DNA from: Hygrophila difformis
Taxonomy: Eukaryota > Streptophyta > Magnoliopsida > Lamiales > Acanthaceae
Direction: 5' to 3'
NCBI GenBank assembly: GCA_030278955.1
Contig: JAOANR010000002.1
Location: 558,001 to 622,000 of the forward strand
Length of the DNA: 64,000 nucleotides
The notes under the pieces were generated by a model, which was given only the letters and a program-made list of their open reading frames with translations, was not told the origin of the DNA and searched no databases. The translations under genes were made by a program, and so were the position numbers. Numbering within the stretch: the first letter of the stretch is position 1; each line of letters begins with the position of its first letter. Shown here piece after piece: positions 10,138 through 21,313 of the stretch.

Positions 10138-13100
10138 ATCTGGTGGCAGGCTACCCAAGGGAAGCTGGCAGAGGATGACGAACCTTACTCGTGGAACGAG
10201 TTCATGGAGTTACTCCGGGAGCGCTTCTACCCGATGAGTACTAAGGCAGCACTGTACGAGGAGTTCTCATCCCTGAAGCAGGGAGAGAAATTTGTTCAAG
10301 AATACTATGCACGGTTTAAGGAATTGGTGAGATTTGCGCCCAGGATGGTACCTACTGACGGGGAGAAGGCGCAAAAGTTCGAAATGGGATTGAACTTGTC
10401 GATTCGAGAGGTGATTACTGGAGTTTATTACCCGGACTTGCAATCTGTCTACGATCGGGCAGTAGCAGTAGCACGAGTGCAACAGCTAAAGAGGAAAGCT
10501 ACTGGGGAATCTAGCCGAGGGGCGCAAGGCCCAGACAAAAGGAACAGCGATAACCGGGCGAGCAACACTATTGGCGGGAACAACTTTCGGCGAGGGCCGA
10601 ACGGGAATGCTCAAAACAACTATGGTCGGAATGTCAACCAAGGAGGACGAATGCCGCCGTGCCCAAGGTGTGGCAGGCCGCACCTGGTGAGGAAATGTCC
10701 TCAGATGGGCGAGTGCTTCCGGTGCGGCCGAATTGGCCATCGGAGGGAGGAATGTCGAACCCGACTCGAGAACATCGCAAAAAGAGAAGACTTGGTCATT
10801 GGACCTAACAAGCCGTTCAACCAGGGGGGTAGGAATGGCAACAATCAAGGATATCGGCCTCTCCCAAATCCGAACCAGCAGCAAAACGCGAACCCAAATC
10901 AAAACCAACCAGCCAATCAAGGGAGGCCGATGGGGAGGTTGAACGTGATCAACCAGGCTGACATACCCGAGCATGGTGACGTGATGACAGGTACTTTCCA
11001 TGTCCTAAGTACTCCACTTAGAGTCTTATTTGATTCCGGAGCCAGTTGTTCGATTTTATCTTCGAGAGTCGTAACCGAACTAGATCTACCTAAGTGTGAG
11101 ATGATTAGCTTAAGCATCCAACTGCCCTCTGGAGAAGTAATAACCTGCTCTAAACGCTACAATGGAATACCCATAGTGATAAAGAACGTAGAGTTTTTCG
11201 CAAACTTGGTAGAGATCAACGTCAGAGACTTTGACGTCATACTAGGAATGGATTGGCTAACCCGGTATAAGGCCGTGATCGAGTGTCAAAAGCAAAAGAT
11301 CACGTTGTCAAAAAGTAGGGAAAAAAGAGTCATCTTCTACTCTCAACCCCCTAAGAAATCTAACAAGATAGTCAACGTCCTAGAGTTAGGTAGCCTAATG
11401 CGTAAGGGCCACACGCTATACGCATGCTACGTTCACAACCTCGAGTCTGAAGGAGTAAAGATAGACAACATTCCGGTGGTGAGGGAATACCCGGATGTGT
11501 TTCCAGACGACGTTCCTGGCATGCCCCCTGAGAGGGATCTCGAGTTCACCATAGATCCCATCCCGGGAACGGAACCGGTATCAAAGGCTCCTTACCGCAT
11601 GGCACCGCCGGAGATGAAGGAACTAAAGGAACAGCTCGAAGAATTGCTGGAAAAGGGATATATTCGACCGAGTACGTCTCCATGGGGAGCACCGGTCTTG
11701 TTCGTCAAAAAGAAGGATGGGAGTCTGAGACTGTGTATCGACTATAGAGGACTTAATCAAGTCACTATCAAGAACAAGTACCCGTTGCCCAGAATCGAGG
11801 ATCTATTTGACCAGCTGAAGGGAGCTACTGTGTTCTCCAAGATCGACCTGCGTTCGGGATATCATCAGATGCGAATTGCTGAGAAGGACATCCCGAAGAC
11901 CGCGTTCAGGACTCGCTATGGGCACTACGAATTCACAGTACTGTCATTCGGATTGACGAACGCCCCGGCGATGTTCATGAACCTCATGAACAATGTGTTC
12001 CGAGGACTATTAGATAAATGCGTTGTGGTATTCATAGACGACATCTTGGTCTACTCAAGGGACGAGAAGGAACATTCCGAGCACTTGCATAAAGTGCTGA
12101 GGATCCTCCGAGAAAATCAGCTATATGGGAAGTTGTCCAAATGCGACTTCTGGCTGAGGGAAGTAACATTCCTTGGGCATATCGTATCCGCCAGCGGAGT
12201 GGCGGTGGACCCAGCAAAGATCTCGGCTGTAACCGAGTGGGTACCACCGAAGAGCCCAACGGAGATAAGAAGTTTTCTCGGACTGGCGGGCTACTACAGG
12301 CGGTTTGTACCAGACTTCTCCAAAATCGCCCGCCCATTGACGCAACTGCTGAAGAAGGGGGTGAAGTATGACTGGACGGGCGAGTGCGAAGCCGCGTTCC
12401 AGGAATTGAAGAAACAACTTACCACGGCGCCGGTGTTGGCACTACCATCAGAGCATGGAGACTTCGAGGTGTATAGCGCCGCCTCGAGAGAAGGACTGGG
12501 ATGCGTACTGATGCAGGATCAAAAGGTCATAGCGTACGCATCACGACAACTGAAACCGCACGAGCAAAACTACCCGACGCACGACCTGGAACTGGCCGCG
12601 GTCGTGTTTGCCCTGAAAATCTGGAGACACTATCTCTATGGGCGGAAGTGTCGGATGTTCACCGACCATAAGAGCCTCAAGTACATATTCACGCAAAGAG
12701 AACTGAACTTGAGGCAGAGGAGCTGGTTGGAACTGATCAAAGATTACGACCTAGAGGTTGCATATCACGAGGGCAAGGCCAACGTCGTGGCCGACGCCTT
12801 GAGTCGAAAGGCACAACACGTCACGAACTCACTGGTGATACCGGCCGAGTTGTACAGAGATTTGGCGAAATTAAGCCTAGAACTGGTGCATCCCGGTACG
12901 GTTACCGAGGTCGTCAACGCAATGGTAGTAAGCCCTACCATATACGAAGAAATACGACTCGCCCAGTCGAGCGACGAACAGATGAAGGAAATAAGGAGAA
13001 GCATTGCCGAAGGAAAGGCAGTAGATTTCCAGATTCATGAGGACGGGAGCATCCGCTTCAGGGGAAGATGGTGTATACCGCGGGAATCCATAGATCTAAA

Positions 13101-14397
13101 GAAGAAGGTGATGGAGGAAGGACATAGCACCCCCTACTCGGTCCACCCCGGAGGAGATAAGCTATACAAGGACTTGAAGAAAAATTATTGGTGGCCGAAC
13201 ATGAAAAGAGAGGTGGCCGAATTCGTGGCAAGGTGCCTTACCTGCCAGAAGATCAAGGCAGTACGGCAAAAGCCCTTAGGATTAATGCAACCATTAGAGA
13301 TCCCAAGCTGGAAGTGGGATAGTATCTCTATGGATTTCGTTTCAGGGTTACCACGTTCGCCAAAAGGAATGAATAAGATCTGGGTGATCGTGGATAGGTT
13401 AACGAAGGCCGCCATCTTCATCCCGATGAAGGACACTTGGACAATGGACCAACTAGCAAGAGCGTACGTAGACAATGTGGTGCGTCGGCACGGGGTGCCG
13501 CATGATATCATCTCGGACAGGGATAGCAGATTCGTCTCCCAGTTTTGGACCAAGCTGCAAGCAGCTCTGGGGACACAGATAAAGATGAGTACGGCGTTCC
13601 ACCCTATGACTGATGGACAGACGGAGCGAACTATACAGACACTGGAGGACATGTTGAGGGCTTGTGTGTTGGAATTCAAGGGAAGTTGGGAGCACCATTT
13701 AACATTGATCGAGTTCTCCTATAACAACAGTTACCATGCGAGCATCGGCATGGCGCCCTTCGAGGCACTATATGGACAAAGATGCCGGAGCCCATTGAGT
13801 TGGGAAGAGAACGATCGAGTAATGACAGTAGGACCACAACTGGTGGAGGACATGGCTCAGCAAGTTAAGGTTATCCAAGGGAAGATGAGAGCCGCTCAGG
13901 ACCGGCAAAAGAGTTATGCGAACGTGAGACGGCAGGACTTGGAATTTCAAGTCGGTGACAAGGTCATGCTGAAGGTCTCACCGATAAAAGGCGTAATGCG
14001 CTTTGGCAAGCGAGGGAAACTGAGCCCACGATACATAGGGCCGTATGAGATCCTCGAGAGAGTGGGGAATCTAGCGTACCGGCTAGCACTGCCGCCTCAA
14101 CTAGCACGCGTCCACGACGTGTTTCACGTCTCCCAACTAAGGAAGTATGTGCCCGACGCATCGCATGTACTCCAACCGGACGTAATCGAACTGGATGATG
14201 ACTTAACCTATGAAGAAACCCCGGTGAAAATACTCGACCACAAGGAGAGGGTGACAAGGAATAAAACTGTAAGAATGGTCAAGGTCTTGTGGTCCAACCA
14301 CGAAATGGAGACGGCAACCTGGGAATTGGAAGCCAACATGCGACAACGTTACCCTACCCTCTTCCAAAACGACCGGACCGCAGTTATGGGAACATAA
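10126..14397 (+). CDS. Gag-Pol polyprotein, Tekay/Del-type Ty3/gypsy chromovirus (5' truncated)
   Basis: A 1423-residue open frame. In order: the remaining gag domain (about 10-130); two zinc knuckles, C179-C182-H186-C191 and C197-C200-H205-C210; aspartic protease DSGAS at 303; reverse transcriptase with FIDD at 636-639; RNase H (E822, D847 and D890 present); integrase zinc finger H1000/H1007/C1037/C1040; integrase core D1070, D1131, E1167 (DD35E); GPY/F module; chromodomain-like tail (about 1367-1415). The first RNase H aspartate is Ala785 (YSAAS; the 24161-25405 copy has YSDAS). A second odd change is RQRS where the other copy has RQRR. The first four codons come from LTR-A sequence, so the gag N-terminus is lost and the listed ATG is fortuitous. 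The enzymes would act in a cytoplasmic particle and then the nucleus. Family assignment is secure; activity is unlikely. Confidence 0.95.
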   Translation: MTCMIWWQATQGKLAEDDEPYSWNEFMELLRERFYPMSTKAALYEEFSSLKQGEKFVQEYYARFKELVRFAPRMVPTDGEKAQKFEMGLNLSIREVITGVYYPDLQSVYDRAVAVARVQQLKRKATGESSRGAQGPDKRNSDNRASNTIGGNNFRRGPNGNAQNNYGRNVNQGGRMPPCPRCGRPHLVRKCPQMGECFRCGRIGHRREECRTRLENIAKREDLVIGPNKPFNQGGRNGNNQGYRPLPNPNQQQNANPNQNQPANQGRPMGRLNVINQADIPEHGDVMTGTFHVLSTPLRVLFDSGASCSILSSRVVTELDLPKCEMISLSIQLPSGEVITCSKRYNGIPIVIKNVEFFANLVEINVRDFDVILGMDWLTRYKAVIECQKQKITLSKSREKRVIFYSQPPKKSNKIVNVLELGSLMRKGHTLYACYVHNLESEGVKIDNIPVVREYPDVFPDDVPGMPPERDLEFTIDPIPGTEPVSKAPYRMAPPEMKELKEQLEELLEKGYIRPSTSPWGAPVLFVKKKDGSLRLCIDYRGLNQVTIKNKYPLPRIEDLFDQLKGATVFSKIDLRSGYHQMRIAEKDIPKTAFRTRYGHYEFTVLSFGLTNAPAMFMNLMNNVFRGLLDKCVVVFIDDILVYSRDEKEHSEHLHKVLRILRENQLYGKLSKCDFWLREVTFLGHIVSASGVAVDPAKISAVTEWVPPKSPTEIRSFLGLAGYYRRFVPDFSKIARPLTQLLKKGVKYDWTGECEAAFQELKKQLTTAPVLALPSEHGDFEVYSAASREGLGCVLMQDQKVIAYASRQLKPHEQNYPTHDLELAAVVFALKIWRHYLYGRKCRMFTDHKSLKYIFTQRELNLRQRSWLELIKDYDLEVAYHEGKANVVADALSRKAQHVTNSLVIPAELYRDLAKLSLELVHPGTVTEVVNAMVVSPTIYEEIRLAQSSDEQMKEIRRSIAEGKAVDFQIHEDGSIRFRGRWCIPRESIDLKKKVMEEGHSTPYSVHPGGDKLYKDLKKNYWWPNMKREVAEFVARCLTCQKIKAVRQKPLGLMQPLEIPSWKWDSISMDFVSGLPRSPKGMNKIWVIVDRLTKAAIFIPMKDTWTMDQLARAYVDNVVRRHGVPHDIISDRDSRFVSQFWTKLQAALGTQIKMSTAFHPMTDGQTERTIQTLEDMLRACVLEFKGSWEHHLTLIEFSYNNSYHASIGMAPFEALYGQRCRSPLSWEENDRVMTVGPQLVEDMAQQVKVIQGKMRAAQDRQKSYANVRRQDLEFQVGDKVMLKVSPIKGVMRFGKRGKLSPRYIGPYEILERVGNLAYRLALPPQLARVHDVFHVSQLRKYVPDASHVLQPDVIELDDDLTYEETPVKILDHKERVTRNKTVRMVKVLWSNHEMETATWELEANMRQRYPTLFQNDRTAVMGT

Positions 14398-14705
14398 CTG
14401 TATTCTTAAGGGGGGGAGGCTGTAACACCCAAGGAAAACCAAATTCAAATTGTTTTGAACTACGTAATGACTTGATCCCTTCACGGGTTACGTAGGCAAC
14501 TTGGAAATTTCAATTCTGGGTTCAGTCAAACAAAAAAATCAAACAATAATCAAACAATAATCAAACAACAAACGACGATCAACAATCGAACAATAATTCA
14601 ATAACACAATATCGCAAATAGTAAACAAAAAGGACCATAACTCTTCGCGCGAGAAAAGCCGAAGCACAACTTCGAGGACGAAGTTGATTCTTAAGGGGGG
14701 GAGGA
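14398..14705 (+). promoter_or_regulatory. 3' untranslated region with duplicated PPT/LTR-start motif
   Basis: A purine run at 14407-14417 is followed by GGCTGTAACACCC, an apparent LTR start, but about 300 bp later the inverted repeat CTTCGAGGACGAAG (14671-14684), a second purine run AAGGGGGGGAGGA (14693-14705) and then the true LTR-A follow. The second is the working candidate because LTR homology begins exactly there. The same double layout recurs at 6770-7004, 22760-23075 and, reversed, 33050-33364. Confidence 0.65.
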
Positions 14706-15214
14706 TGTAACACCCCAGATTTTTATCAACGTCCAAGGGAATAAAATTTATTCCGATCAATGTCGAAATATATCCGAGGAGAAGAAAATAATTTATCACA
14801 ATAAATTATTGCTCGGAAATGAAACGCCGATAGATTTAAATTCAAAATGGAATAAAAGAGGGAAAGGGAGCCGAAGACATTCCATGAATGGAGTAAAAAT
14901 AATTGGAGTTAAGTTCATGAAGGAAAAGAATTTTAACTCCAAGAACCCGTGAAGTCAAAAGAAATTTAATGATACAAGTTATTGCACGGGAATCAAAAGA
15001 CGACGAATTGAAAGCCGACGAAACCGAGACCGACGGACTTAAGATTTTAACATGAAATTCATTTGAGTCGAGATAAACTTAAAATAAGAATTCATGACCC
15101 GAGAATGACCCGAAAAATCAAGCCCGAAACCGTAGGAGGATAGAAGTCCGAAAGAGAGGAGGAAAAGCACGACGGATCGCACGACCCCGCCCGGACCGAA
15201 GTCCAGGCGAGAGT

Positions 15215-15350
15215 GGCGCGCACCCGGCGCGGGGTTTAGCCAAAAGGCGCGCCAACCCCGCGCCATTGACGCGGCGACGTTTGTCGCGTTTTGAGTGGCG
15301 CGCACCCGGCGCGGCTTTTGGCCGATTCGCGCGCCAACCCCGCGCCAACG
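15215..15350 (+). repeat. GC-rich tandem duplication in LTR-A
   Basis: Two copies of roughly 75 bp, each running from GGCGCGCACCCGGCGCGG to GCGCGCCAACCCCGCGCC. It is repeated in the LTR-A copies at 23585, 26710 and (reversed) 32400-32545. It is a CpG-dense island about 500 bp into the LTR, a plausible U3 promoter or methylation target (inference). Confidence 0.7.
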
Positions 15351-16871
15351 TCCTGACAGCAGCCATTGTCGCGTTTTGGCGACTTTCTTGCCATATTCGT
15401 TGACCCCAACGCGAGAATCTTGCTTGGTCACGGGGGAGGCATCTTTTGGACGTCATTGGTTGTCCATAACACTCCATTTTCAGTCATCAAACACCCCAAG
15501 TTCCTCCCAAACTCTCCAAAAACTCTCCCTAAGCCAAACACCTTCCGGCGAACTTCCGGCGAACCTTCCGGCAACCAAATCCTACCAAGGTAGTGTGGAG
15601 ATCAAGGATTTGCAAGCATTGGATTGTTGGTAAGGTGTCAATCAAGTTTCCTTATTGCTTTAAGATCATAATCAACCTTCTAACTTACGGATCTTTACTT
15701 GCAAACACGTTCGTAGCCAAAGGAGAAGAAGAACGTGTTGCGTAGATCCGTTCGTGGCGATTTTGGACAAATCGATCAACCTTAGAACGTTCAAGAACTC
15801 ACTCTCTGTAAGTTAATAACTTACATATCAATATGGGTGGTTTAAAGACATCCGAAACATTGGATTTTAAACGAAACGTTAAAATCAAACCTAAAAACCC
15901 CAATCTACGTATTTTCTGAAATCCGAGCAAAACTCTTACTTCGAGCGTTCAAACCTAAAAACTCAAAACTAAGATTTTGATCCTAAGATCTTAAGCTATA
16001 TTGTGTAAAAACTTCAGAATTTTTCATCAAGTTTTGATACCCCAAATCAAGTCGGACATATTCTGCGTTTTAAGAACTTTCAAAAATTAACCGATTTCAA
16101 AACCGAACTTGATGAACTTATTTCTATCATTTCTAGTACGAACCAATCCTCATGATCTAAACAAAAGTTGTAGATCTATGAGTCTTGAATACCTCTGTAA
16201 AATTTCATGCATTTTCATCAAGTTTTGAAACCCCAAATCGAATCGGACATATTCTGCGTTTTAAAGAATTTTCAAAGGTTGACAGTTTTCTTAACCGAAC
16301 TTGATGAGCATATTTCTATGATTTCTAGTCCGATCCAATCTTTGAGTTCTAAACAAAAGTTGCATATAATCATGTCTAGTATGTGCATATAAAATTTCAG
16401 AATTTTTGAAGCTCATTTGATATGTTAAAAAGTCAAATCTTTGAGATGTGTCAAACCTGAATCCTGACAGCATACTATTTGAGTAGAAAACTTGATTTTT
16501 GACATGCTTCCCATCATTTTTACGAAAAACTCAAAACATGAAAGTTGTTCATTGGGATGTTTTTGAGCTACTGTGAAAATTTCAGATCAATCGCCTAAGA
16601 AATGGATTTTTAAACTGAAAAGGCGTAAACTGTGACATCGATCGGTTTTAACTTGTGAATTTTTGAAACTTTTAGACAACGATCGAAATCTCGTGATACG
16701 ATAAAGCTATATTTTTGAAAATCCCGTTACACTAAAGTTGAAACAATATCGGTTACATAAAATCAGGGGGTGAGTGCTCTGCAGGGTGCCCTCCTAATTG
16801 TTCATCTTGTGCCAAAACGGCAATGATTATCACGCGCGAAAGATCACCAAAACAGCATCTTATTATTTGGG

Positions 16872-17380
16872 CCTATCCTCTCGAGTGTATCCGTATGGGT
16901 TACTCGAGGCTCGACGGAGCGGTACTGGATATGGCATATTTGGTCACAAGAGACCAACTGCCTACCCTCTCGAGTGTATCCGTATGGGTTACTCGAGGCT
17001 CGACGGAGTGGTACTGGGTATGGCGTATCGGCTGCGGCCGCCGGATTACCGGCTAAAATGACATGTTACTTATGAAATTGGCTGAGGCCGCCGGATCACC
17101 GGCTAACTGTTACTATCGATATTGGCTGTTATTATTTTGGCCTATCCTCTCGAGTGTATCCGTATGGGTTACTCGAGGCTCGACGGAGCGGTACTGGATA
17201 TGACGTATTTGGTCACAAGAGACCAACTGCCTACCCTCTCGAGTGTATCCGTATGGGTTACTCGAGGCTCGACGGAGTGGTACTGGGTATGGCGTATCGG
17301 CTGCGGCCGCCGGATCACCGGCTAAAATGACATGTTACTTATGAAATTGGCTGAGGCCGCCGGATCACCGGCTATCTATT
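16872..17380 (+). repeat. Tandem units of about 270 bp with CTCGAG dyads in LTR-A
   Basis: Two units start at 16872 and 17141. Each holds two sub-repeats about 89 bp apart whose core is CTCGAGTGTATCCGTATGGG followed by TTACTCGAG, an inverted repeat (CTCGAGT/ACTCGAG) able to form a 7-bp stem. Each unit ends in two GGCTG-A/C-GGCCGCCGGAT..CCGGCT dyads. The same structure recurs at 9166-9660, 28370-28873, 30361-30900, 34450-34960 and 36240-36760. Confidence 0.85.
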
Positions 17381-18123
17381 GTTGAGATGATGGCGTAACG
17401 GGAAATATATTAAAAAGCTTAGATTTTATGAAATTGGCTGCGGCCGCCGGATTGCCGGCTAAATTTAAATATCGTTTTGATGGTGGCGTATCGGGGAGAA
17501 TTTTAAAAGCTCAAATTTTTATTTACTTACTTACGGCATTAATCATGTTTTTAAATCATGTCTTAAATAATTGCCCATGCTTAAGTTTTAAATTATGAAA
17601 TTTAAATGTGTCTTTAAAGTATGCATTATCTTCGCATTTTTTTTTAAATGTTTTTATGCATGGCAAAGAGTTTTATCTTAATTACTAAAAATCTAACCCC
17701 TTTATTGCTATGTAAGGATTGACTTACTCAGTATTTTATAATACTGATAAAAACCGTTGTTCATTTTTTTTCTGTTACAGAGTACGGAGCATGATCACTC
17801 ATTGGGGGATCATTTTGGATACTTAATCATTTATTTTACATGACTTGCATGAACGGGTCTGTTTAACCCGTGGTTTGGCCATGTCGGCCCTATATTTCAA
17901 TTTCCGCTGCATACACTTTACTTCCGCTGCGTACTTTATATATTCTCGCTGCAACTCTGATGTAGTATTTTTAATTATCTATGAATGGGCTACTTGAATA
18001 TTTTAAAATTCTGAAAAACCATAGCCTTGCATCTCTTTAGTGAGCTCGGAGAAGCCGTGTCTTGCTAGGGAGGTGTGGCGGTGACATCCCGGCCTGGGTT
18101 ACCAAATCCGGGGTGTTACAATG

Positions 18124-18134
18124 TGGTATCAGAG
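18124..18134 (+). promoter_or_regulatory. Primer binding site remnant (tRNA-Met type)
   Basis: TGGTATCAGAG starts 3 bp after the LTR-A end, the usual position of the initiator tRNA-Met primer site in plant Ty3/gypsy elements. After 18135 it runs into unrelated sequence and then an inverted LTR-B segment, so only the PBS itself is left. Confidence 0.75.
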
Positions 18135-18135
18135 A

Positions 18136-18814
18136 TGTGGAAGAATTAATACTCTTCGGTTTGATTATGAAATCTGTCAAGGTTCTTGACATCGGTTCTA
18201 ACACAGATCGGATCGGCTCGAGTTTGGAGGTTCAAATCTCAATGAAAAATTCTAAAAACTTACAGTAATATTCCAAACTCATAGATCTACAATTCTTATG
18301 TTCAACACCAATTCTAGATCGGCCTAGATCCAAGGTCAAAATGGCTAATAAGATTGAGAGTGAAATCTGTCCAAAGTTCTAAGATCCAGATTTAATACTC
18401 TTCGGTTTTGGGTTGGTTTCAGGTTTCAAAACATCATGAAAAATTCTAAAATTTTTACAGAAGCTAGACCAAAGTCTTAGCAACACTTTTCATGTTTTGA
18501 GTTTTCTTGTTTGAGCAGCTTTAGAGGTTTGAAAAATTCATACGAAAACGCTGCGTTGAGGGTTTCTCTTGTTGACAGATTTTAGAGTTTTTAAAACTCT
18601 ATGTTTTTGTTGCATTTTAAGTCACCCAAAACCATAGTAAGGTTAACTTACAAAGATTGTGTTCTTGAGTCGTCCAAACACCTACGAACGGATCTACGAA
18701 ACGCAAAGTTCCCGACTTTGGCCACGAACGTATTTGCAATCAACGATTCAAGAGTTAGATTGGGGATTTGAGAGGAAAAACGAGATTGAGAACCTAAGAT
18801 ACTACTTACCAAAG
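18136..18814 (-). mobile_element. Inverted LTR-B segment
   Basis: After about 25 bp of unassigned sequence, 18161-18814 is the reverse complement of about 7515-8170. At 18814/18815 the sequence flips to forward LTR-B (match to 8237 onward). The two parts together read as one LTR-B whose 5' half has been inverted in place, with its true 5' end missing. Confidence 0.75.
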
Positions 18815-20374
18815 ATCATAAGCTATATTGTGTAAAAATTTCAAAGATTTTCATCAAGTTTTGATACCCCAAATCGTATCGGACATATTCTGCGTTTTTA
18901 AGAATTGTCAAAGGATGACAGATTTCATAACCGATCTTGATGAGCTTATTCCTATCACTTCTAGCCCGAACCAATCTATGTGATCTAAATAAAAGTTGTT
19001 GGAAATCAAGTCTAGTATGTGTCTGTAAAATTTCAGAATTTTTGAAGTCCATTTGATATGTCAAAAAGTCAAATCTTTGAGAGGTGTCAAACCTGAATCC
19101 TGGCAGCATACTATTTGTGTCGAAAACTTGATTTTTGACATGCTTCCCATCGTTTTTCCGAAAAACTTAAAACACGAAAGTTGTTCGTTGGGATGTTTTT
19201 GAGATATTGTGAAAATTTCAAATCAATCGCCTAAGAAATGGATTTTTAAACCAAAAAGGCGCAAACTGTGACATCGATCGGTTTTAAACTTGTGAGATTT
19301 TGAAATTTCTAAACAAACGATCGAGACGTTGGAATTACGATATATCTATACTTTTGAAAAATCCCGTTACACCAAATAAAAACATTTTCTTTAAAAGAAT
19401 TCTTTTGAAACATTGGGGATTTGTGACCAAGTTTGACATTATCAATATGATTCATGCGGGTTTGATTCCCTATGATGTATTTGAGTTCTTGCGGGTTAGA
19501 TTCCCCAAGGGCGATCGTATGTTTTCCTACGGGTTTGATTCCCTAGGATGTATTGAGTTCTTGCGGGTTAGATTCCCCAAGGGCGATTGAATGTTTTCCT
19601 GCGGAAATATTGATTATGAGGATTGCGGTCACAAGAGCCCTGGTGAATGGTGAACTATAAAAGAAACGAAAAATATTTTGAGAAATGATACTTTTGAAAT
19701 TGGCTGAGGCTGCCGGATCACCGGCTAAATGATACTTTTGAAATTGGCTGAGGCCGCCGGATCACCGGCTAAATGATACTATTGATATTGGCTGCGGCCG
19801 CCGGATCACCGGCTAAATGATATATTGTTGAGATGATGGCGTAACGGGAAATATATTAAAAAGCTTAGATTTTATGAAATTGGCTGCGGCCGCCGGATTG
19901 CCGGCTAAATTAAATATTGTTGAAATGTTTTTATTAAATTTAATTAAAGGCTTTGAAACCCCTAACCCATGCTATGTGTTAACTTACTCAGCGCGTTTTT
20001 GCTGACCCAAACCATTTATCCTCTTTTTCTTTCAGAGTTGAAGAATATGCATCATCATATGCATACTGGGAATTTTTGGGGATTACATTATATTTTAAAT
20101 TTTGCGTTAGACTATGACTTGCATGAACGGGCTTGTTTAACCCGTGTTTTGGTCATGTTGGCCCTATATTTAAATTCCGCTGCACTATATATGTAAATAT
20201 TATTTTCCGCTGCAACTGTAATGATATTGTTTTCAAATTATATATGAATGGGCTGTTTGAATGTTTTAAATTCTGAAAAACCATAGCCTTGCATCTCTTT
20301 AGTGAGCTCGGAGAAACCGTGTCTTGCTAGGGAGGTGTGGCGGTGGCATCCCGGCCTGGGTTACCAAATCCGGG
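18815..20374 (+). mobile_element. LTR-B, 3' part
   Basis: Forward LTR-B from the 8237 equivalent onward, then the 3' portion not present at 7005-8930: repeats of GCGGGTTAGATTCCCCAAGGGCGAT (19492-19590), three or four short units with GGCTGAGGCCGCCGGATCACCGGC (19690-19905), and the conserved end region TTAGTGAGCTCGGAGAAACC. It stops at AAATCCGGGG, 7 bp short of the natural TGTTACA terminus, where it joins the antisense ORF. Confidence 0.75.
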
Positions 20375-21313
20375 GTAGTGCTCACCTGGAGCTAAGGGAT
20401 AGGGGTCCGTCTCGGGAGACGTGCGGATCCCCTGGGCAGCGCATAAGCCACAAATGAGGTGTGCGTGAGTGATCACCCTACTCCCTCGCCCCCGTCGTAA
20501 ACCCCTCAGGTTGTCCGCGATGCAAGCGCCCACATTTACCCGGCCGCCCCGTGCGATAAAGCAGATAGTCTCAAAGACATGATCGATGACGATATGACTA
20601 CGGGTGATCGGCCGGATGCGTCCTAACCAAAGCTGAGCAAGCACACGCCAATGAGCATCCAAGGATGTCAGTCGCAACTCGTGGGGTTCCCCAGTCCGCG
20701 GGGGTACCTCGGTACACAAGACACCCCAGGCAGGGGCATAAACCCGACCCTCTGGCTGCGGTCGGAACGCGCCATCATCTGGAAGGCCGAAATAGGTGTT
20801 AATCGCCCGAGCACTGAAGTCTAAGTAGCGACCACGAACCCAGACTCGAGAGAGGTCGTCGTCTACCCCAAGACCACTGATGTTGGCGATAACCTCCATG
20901 GCTAGATAGCCGGAGGCAACGCCCTCGGGATGATGTGCAAGACCGGTCCACTGGAGATGCCCCAAAACGGCACTGATCCGGTCATCGCCCATATGATCGG
21001 GATACAAGCCTCGCTCGGGAACGTAAGCCCTCTTCCGACGAAGCTCGTCGAAATAGAAGTCCTGGGAGGCCATCGTATGGAAACGGAACCGATCATGCCG
21101 GCGAGGACGCACCTCGTAAGGGAGACCCCTGAGCCTCGGCTCTTGCTCCTCGTCCTCCTCGGACTCACTGTCGTCATCGCCGCCGCTATCATCACTATCC
21201 GGCATCCCCGGAGCGGCAGTGCTAGGGCAAGCAGCATCAAGTCGAGAAGCCCGTCTCTTGGCCCCCGGAAGGACCATAAGGAACGCCAAGATGAACCACA
21301 GAAAAAGAAACAT
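20375..21313 (-). pseudogene. Truncated second copy of the antisense ORF
   Basis: Near-identical to 4395-5328, with the same hydrophobic start, acidic stretch and globular domain, but the C-terminal 150 or so residues, including the coiled coil and 14-residue repeats, are gone. The frame continues into LTR-B for about 15 meaningless residues. Only a few substitutions separate the copies (for example E to Q in the acidic stretch), so the duplication is recent. The probable 5'UTR intron is intact at 21315-21939. Confidence 0.7.

Larger units (their letters stand above)
14706..18120 (+). mobile_element. Complete LTR-A (3415 bp)
   Basis: It starts TGTAACACCCC and ends GGGGTGTTACA, a perfect 11-bp terminal inverted repeat. 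A PPT precedes it and TGGTATCAGAG, a tRNA-Met-type primer binding site, starts 3 bp after it. Contents: a GC-rich duplicated block (15215-15350), a long AT-rich middle, two 270-bp tandem units (16872-17375) with CTCGAG dyads, and several GGCCGCCGGATCACCGGC dyads. Very long LTRs are typical of the Tekay/Del lineage. A PPT on the left and a PBS on the right of the same LTR is not the layout of a simple 3' LTR. Confidence 0.9.

Noticed and set aside
15039..15477. 130-aa and 119-aa ORFs through the GC-rich LTR block (also 23409, 26536, 32278)
   Set aside because: GC-rich DNA has few stop codons. Two frames are open over the same DNA, and substitutions between copies change residues freely.
19690..19910. 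CRISPR-like array from regularly spaced dyads
   Set aside because: Repeats and spacers are both conserved between LTR copies and the context is a plant LTR; this is tandem duplication.
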